A stretch of DNA of 64,000 nucleotides from Streptomyces tanashiensis (GTDB lineage Bacteria > Actinomycetota > Actinomycetes > Streptomycetales > Streptomycetaceae): contig NZ_BMRZ01000004.1 in assembly GCF_014648895.1 (NCBI RefSeq), positions 1 to 64,000 of the forward strand, in the 5' to 3' direction. Position numbers and translations under genes: made by a program. Each line of letters starts with the position of its first letter. Position 1 is the stretch's first letter. This document shows, piece after piece, positions 61,822-64,000 of this stretch. The notes beneath the pieces were generated by a model that saw nothing but the letters and a program-made list of their open reading frames with translations, was not told where the DNA came from and searched no databases.

Positions 61822-62650
61822 CCCGCGCACCCACCGCCTGCGCCTGTGGAGCTCCGGCCTCACCGTCGGCGTGATCCTCCTCGCCGTCCTCCTCGTGCCC
61901 CCGCTCGTCCAGCTCGACGAACAGGCCGTCGACCTCTCCCGCAAGCTCCTCCCGCCATCCTGGGAGCACCCCTTCGGCACCGACGACCTCGGCCGCGACC
62001 TCCTCCTGCGCTGCGTCTACGGCCTGCGGATCTCGCTCCTCGTCGGACTCGTCGCCGCGCTCGTGGCCACCGTCGTCGGCACCGCCGTCGGAGCCGCCGC
62101 CGGAGCACTCGGCGGCTGGACCGACCGCACCCTCATGCGGCTCGTCGACGCCTTCTCCTCCGTCCCGCACCTGCTGCTCGGCATCTTCGTGGTCGCCCTC
62201 TTCCGGCCCGGCGTCTGGCCCGTCATCGCCTCCGTCGCCGTCACCCACTGGCTCTCCACCGCCCGGATCGTCCGCTCCGAGGTCCTCTCCCTGCGCACCC
62301 GGCCCTTCATCGACGCCGCCGTCTCCGGTGGCGCCGGCCGGTGGCGCGTCGCCGTCCGGCACCTGCTGCCCGCCGTCCTGCCCCAGGCCGGGCTCGCGGC
62401 CGTCCTCATGGTCCCGCACGCCATGTGGCACGAGTCCGCGCTCTCCTTCCTCGGCCTCGGCCTCCCCAGCCACCAGGCCAGCCTCGGCAACCTCGTGCAG
62501 AACGCCCGCTCCTCGCTCCTCGCCGGGGACTGGTGGCCCACCCTCTTCCCCGGCCTCCTGCTCATCCTGCCGACCCTCGCCATCGCCGGACTCGCGGGCG
62601 TCTGGCGCGACCGCCTCAACCCGCGCCGCCGATCGGAGCTGATGCTGTGA
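61814..62650 (+). CDS. Oligopeptide-type ABC permease 2 (DppC-like)
   Basis: 278 residues. EHPFGTDDLGRDLLLRCVYGLRISLLVGLVAAL is the DppC/OppC signature, and IDAAVSGGAGRWRVAVRHLLPAVLPQAGL the EAA loop. It pairs with the preceding permease to form the channel. It overlaps both neighbours (eight and four bases). Confidence 0.92.
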   Translation: MADPRTHRLRLWSSGLTVGVILLAVLLVPPLVQLDEQAVDLSRKLLPPSWEHPFGTDDLGRDLLLRCVYGLRISLLVGLVAALVATVVGTAVGAAAGALGGWTDRTLMRLVDAFSSVPHLLLGIFVVALFRPGVWPVIASVAVTHWLSTARIVRSEVLSLRTRPFIDAAVSGGAGRWRVAVRHLLPAVLPQAGLAAVLMVPHAMWHESALSFLGLGLPSHQASLGNLVQNARSSLLAGDWWPTLFPGLLLILPTLAIAGLAGVWRDRLNPRRRSELML

Positions 62651-63660
62651 CCGCCGACCACGTGCTCCGCGCCCTTGCAGCCGTCTCCGCCGAGCGCGCC
62701 GAGGGGGCCGTCCTCAGCGTCCGCGGGCTCACCGTCCGCTTCCGGCTGCGCGGCGGCCGGACCGTCGACGCCGTCAGCGACGCCGACTTCGACCTCGGGG
62801 CGGGAGAGTGCCTCGCCCTCGTCGGCGAGAGCGGATGCGGCAAGTCCGTACTGGCCTCCGCCCTCCTCGGTCTCCTCCCCGGGAACGCAGAGACCTCCGG
62901 TACGGCCCTCCTCGCGGGACCCGAGGGCGGCGCCGGCACCGACCTGCTCGCCGCCGACGAGAAGACCCTCGCCCGCACCGTACGGGGGCGGCGCGTCGGC
63001 CTCGTGCCGCAGAGCCCCGCCGCCCACCTCACGCCCGTCCGCACCGTACGGTCCCACCTGGAGGAGACCGTCCGCGCGCTCACCGGGACCTCCCGCCGGG
63101 CCCGCCGCGAGGCCGCCGAGACCGCCGCCGAACGGGCCGCGTTCCCCGCCGGACACCTCGACCGCCACCCGCACGAACTCTCCGGCGGACTCGCCCAGCG
63201 CGCCGCCACCGCACTCGCCCTCATCGGCGACGCCCGCCTGCTGCTCGCCGACGAACCCACCACCGGCCTCGACCGCGACCTCGTCGACCGCACCGTCGAC
63301 GAACTGCGCCGCCACGCCGACGAGGGACGCGCTCTGCTCCTCATCACCCACGACCTGGCCGCCGCGGCCCGCATCGCCGACCGCGTCGCCGTCATGTACG
63401 CGGGCCGGATCGTCGAAGTCGCCCCCGCCCACCGCTTCTTCGGCCCCACCGGACCCCGCCACCCCTACGCCCGAGGGCTCCTCGACGCGCTGCCCGACCG
63501 GGCGTTCACCCCGATCCCCGGCATGCCGCCCGAGCTCTCCGACCTGCCCGAAGGCTGCGCCTTCGCCCCGCGCTGCCCCCGCGCCACCGTCCGCTGCGGC
63601 ACCCGCCCCGCACCGACGGCCGGCGTCGCCTGCCACCACCCGGAGCAGCCCCGTGCTTGA
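62647..63660 (+). CDS. Oligopeptide-type ABC ATP-binding protein 1 (DppD-like)
   Basis: 337 residues. Walker A LVGESGCGKSVLA, Q-loop GLVPQSPAAHLTP, signature LSGGLAQR (Leu-Ala in place of the more common Met-Arg), Walker B LLLADEPTTGLD and the C-terminal DppD/OppD cysteine segment GCAFAPRCPRATVRC, which in relatives can bind an Fe-S cluster. GTG at 62647 overlaps the permease stop by four bases. Confidence 0.92.
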   Translation: MTADHVLRALAAVSAERAEGAVLSVRGLTVRFRLRGGRTVDAVSDADFDLGAGECLALVGESGCGKSVLASALLGLLPGNAETSGTALLAGPEGGAGTDLLAADEKTLARTVRGRRVGLVPQSPAAHLTPVRTVRSHLEETVRALTGTSRRARREAAETAAERAAFPAGHLDRHPHELSGGLAQRAATALALIGDARLLLADEPTTGLDRDLVDRTVDELRRHADEGRALLLITHDLAAAARIADRVAVMYAGRIVEVAPAHRFFGPTGPRHPYARGLLDALPDRAFTPIPGMPPELSDLPEGCAFAPRCPRATVRCGTRPAPTAGVACHHPEQPRA

Positions 63661-64000
63661 ACTCGACTCCGTCACCGCCGGCTACGAGCGCCGCGCCCCC
63701 GTCTTCCACGGCGCCTCCCTCACCGTCGCCCCCGGCGAATCCGTCGGACTGCTCGGCCCCAGCGGCTGCGGCAAGTCCACCCTCGCCCGGGTCGCGGCCC
63801 TCCTCCACCGTCCCGACGCGGGCCGTCTCGTCCTCGACGGCACCGAGGTCCGGGCCTGGCGCCACCGCGCCCCGCGCGCACAGCGCACCGCCGTCGGTGT
63901 CGTCTTCCAGCAGCCCCGCACCGCCGCCGACCCCCGCCTCACCCTCACCGAGCTGATCGCCGAACCCCTGCGCGCCACCGGCCGCCGTGCCGAGGCCGCC
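63653..64000 (+). CDS. Oligopeptide-type ABC ATP-binding protein 2 (DppF-like), partial
   Basis: 116 N-terminal residues are visible before the right edge: LELDSVTAGYERRAPVFHGASLTVAPGESVGLLGPSGCGKSTLARVAALLHRP carries the Walker A motif, and GVVFQQPRTAADPRLTLTELIAEPLRAT the Q-loop of DppF/OppF. GTG at 63653 overlaps the preceding gene by eight bases. Second ATPase of the five-gene importer. Confidence 0.9.
   Translation, partial: MLELDSVTAGYERRAPVFHGASLTVAPGESVGLLGPSGCGKSTLARVAALLHRPDAGRLVLDGTEVRAWRHRAPRAQRTAVGVVFQQPRTAADPRLTLTELIAEPLRATGRRAEAA

Overview
The window is chromosomal DNA from a Streptomyces or a very close relative. It is roughly 72-74% GC, third codon positions are almost all G or C, GTG starts and ATGA/GTGA overlaps are frequent, and the gene families are typical of the genus (DUF3558 lipoprotein, gluABCD, divergent fur/katG, SgcJ-like protein, AccA/AccD-type carboxyltransferase, GntR-LacI regulator). 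I found no rRNA, tRNA, CRISPR array, integrase or insertion sequence. The two edge genes are cut: an ABC ATPase on the left and an oligopeptide ABC ATPase on the right.

Layout. 1-2137: ribbon-helix-helix regulator, DUF4097 protein and drug-export ABC ATPase, with a large perfect inverted repeat upstream. 2138-10006: secreted hydrolase, katG divergent from a Fur regulator, tpx and a secreted alginate-lyase-like enzyme. 10009-11671: AraC regulator divergent from a TauE/SafE exporter. 11658-19129: a compact divergent biosynthetic cluster. Leftward it encodes a PhyH dioxygenase, a GT-A-like protein, a condensation-domain protein and an MFS exporter. Rightward it encodes a class II synthetase-like amino acid:carrier-protein ligase, a carrier protein and a phosphopantetheinyl transferase. 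19089-26361: DUF3558 lipoprotein, AI-2E-family membrane protein, GH8 glycosidase, FAD monooxygenase, second phosphopantetheinyl transferase and TrmO. 26420-33512: two-component system, SgcJ-like protein, MFS pump, serine hydrolase and a STAS/HATPase pair. 33591-39125: carboxyltransferase, cNMP-domain protein and glutamate ABC operon. 39193-46554: two sulfite-oxidase-like proteins, Eis-type acetyltransferase, STAND NTPase and nadE. 46628-53991: VOC protein, osmoprotectant-type ABC genes without an ATPase, an iminopeptidase-like hydrolase and an amino-sugar locus. 54008-59122: VOC protein, a deleted flavoprotein pseudogene, an XRE-cupin regulator and a quinone reductase/acyl-CoA dehydrogenase operon. 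59234-64000: an oligopeptide ABC operon.

How the genes work together. In the 11.7-19.1 kb cluster the ligase would activate a small amino acid and load it onto the 76-residue carrier protein after the adjacent transferase makes it holo. The condensation-domain protein is the obvious acyl or aminoacyl transferase, the PhyH enzyme a hydroxylase, the GT-A-like protein a possible glycosyltransferase, and the MFS protein the exporter. Two DasR-like operators lie in the shared divergent promoter. This is the best candidate here for an undescribed natural-product pathway; its product cannot be read from sequence.

Other regulatory signals supported by sequence are a 16-bp-arm palindrome in the GH8 promoter resembling chitosanase operators, a consensus-like katG promoter, TetR-type operators before the acyl-CoA dehydrogenase operon, and three strong hairpin terminators. 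Several convergent pairs overlap at their 3' ends instead of being separated by a terminator.
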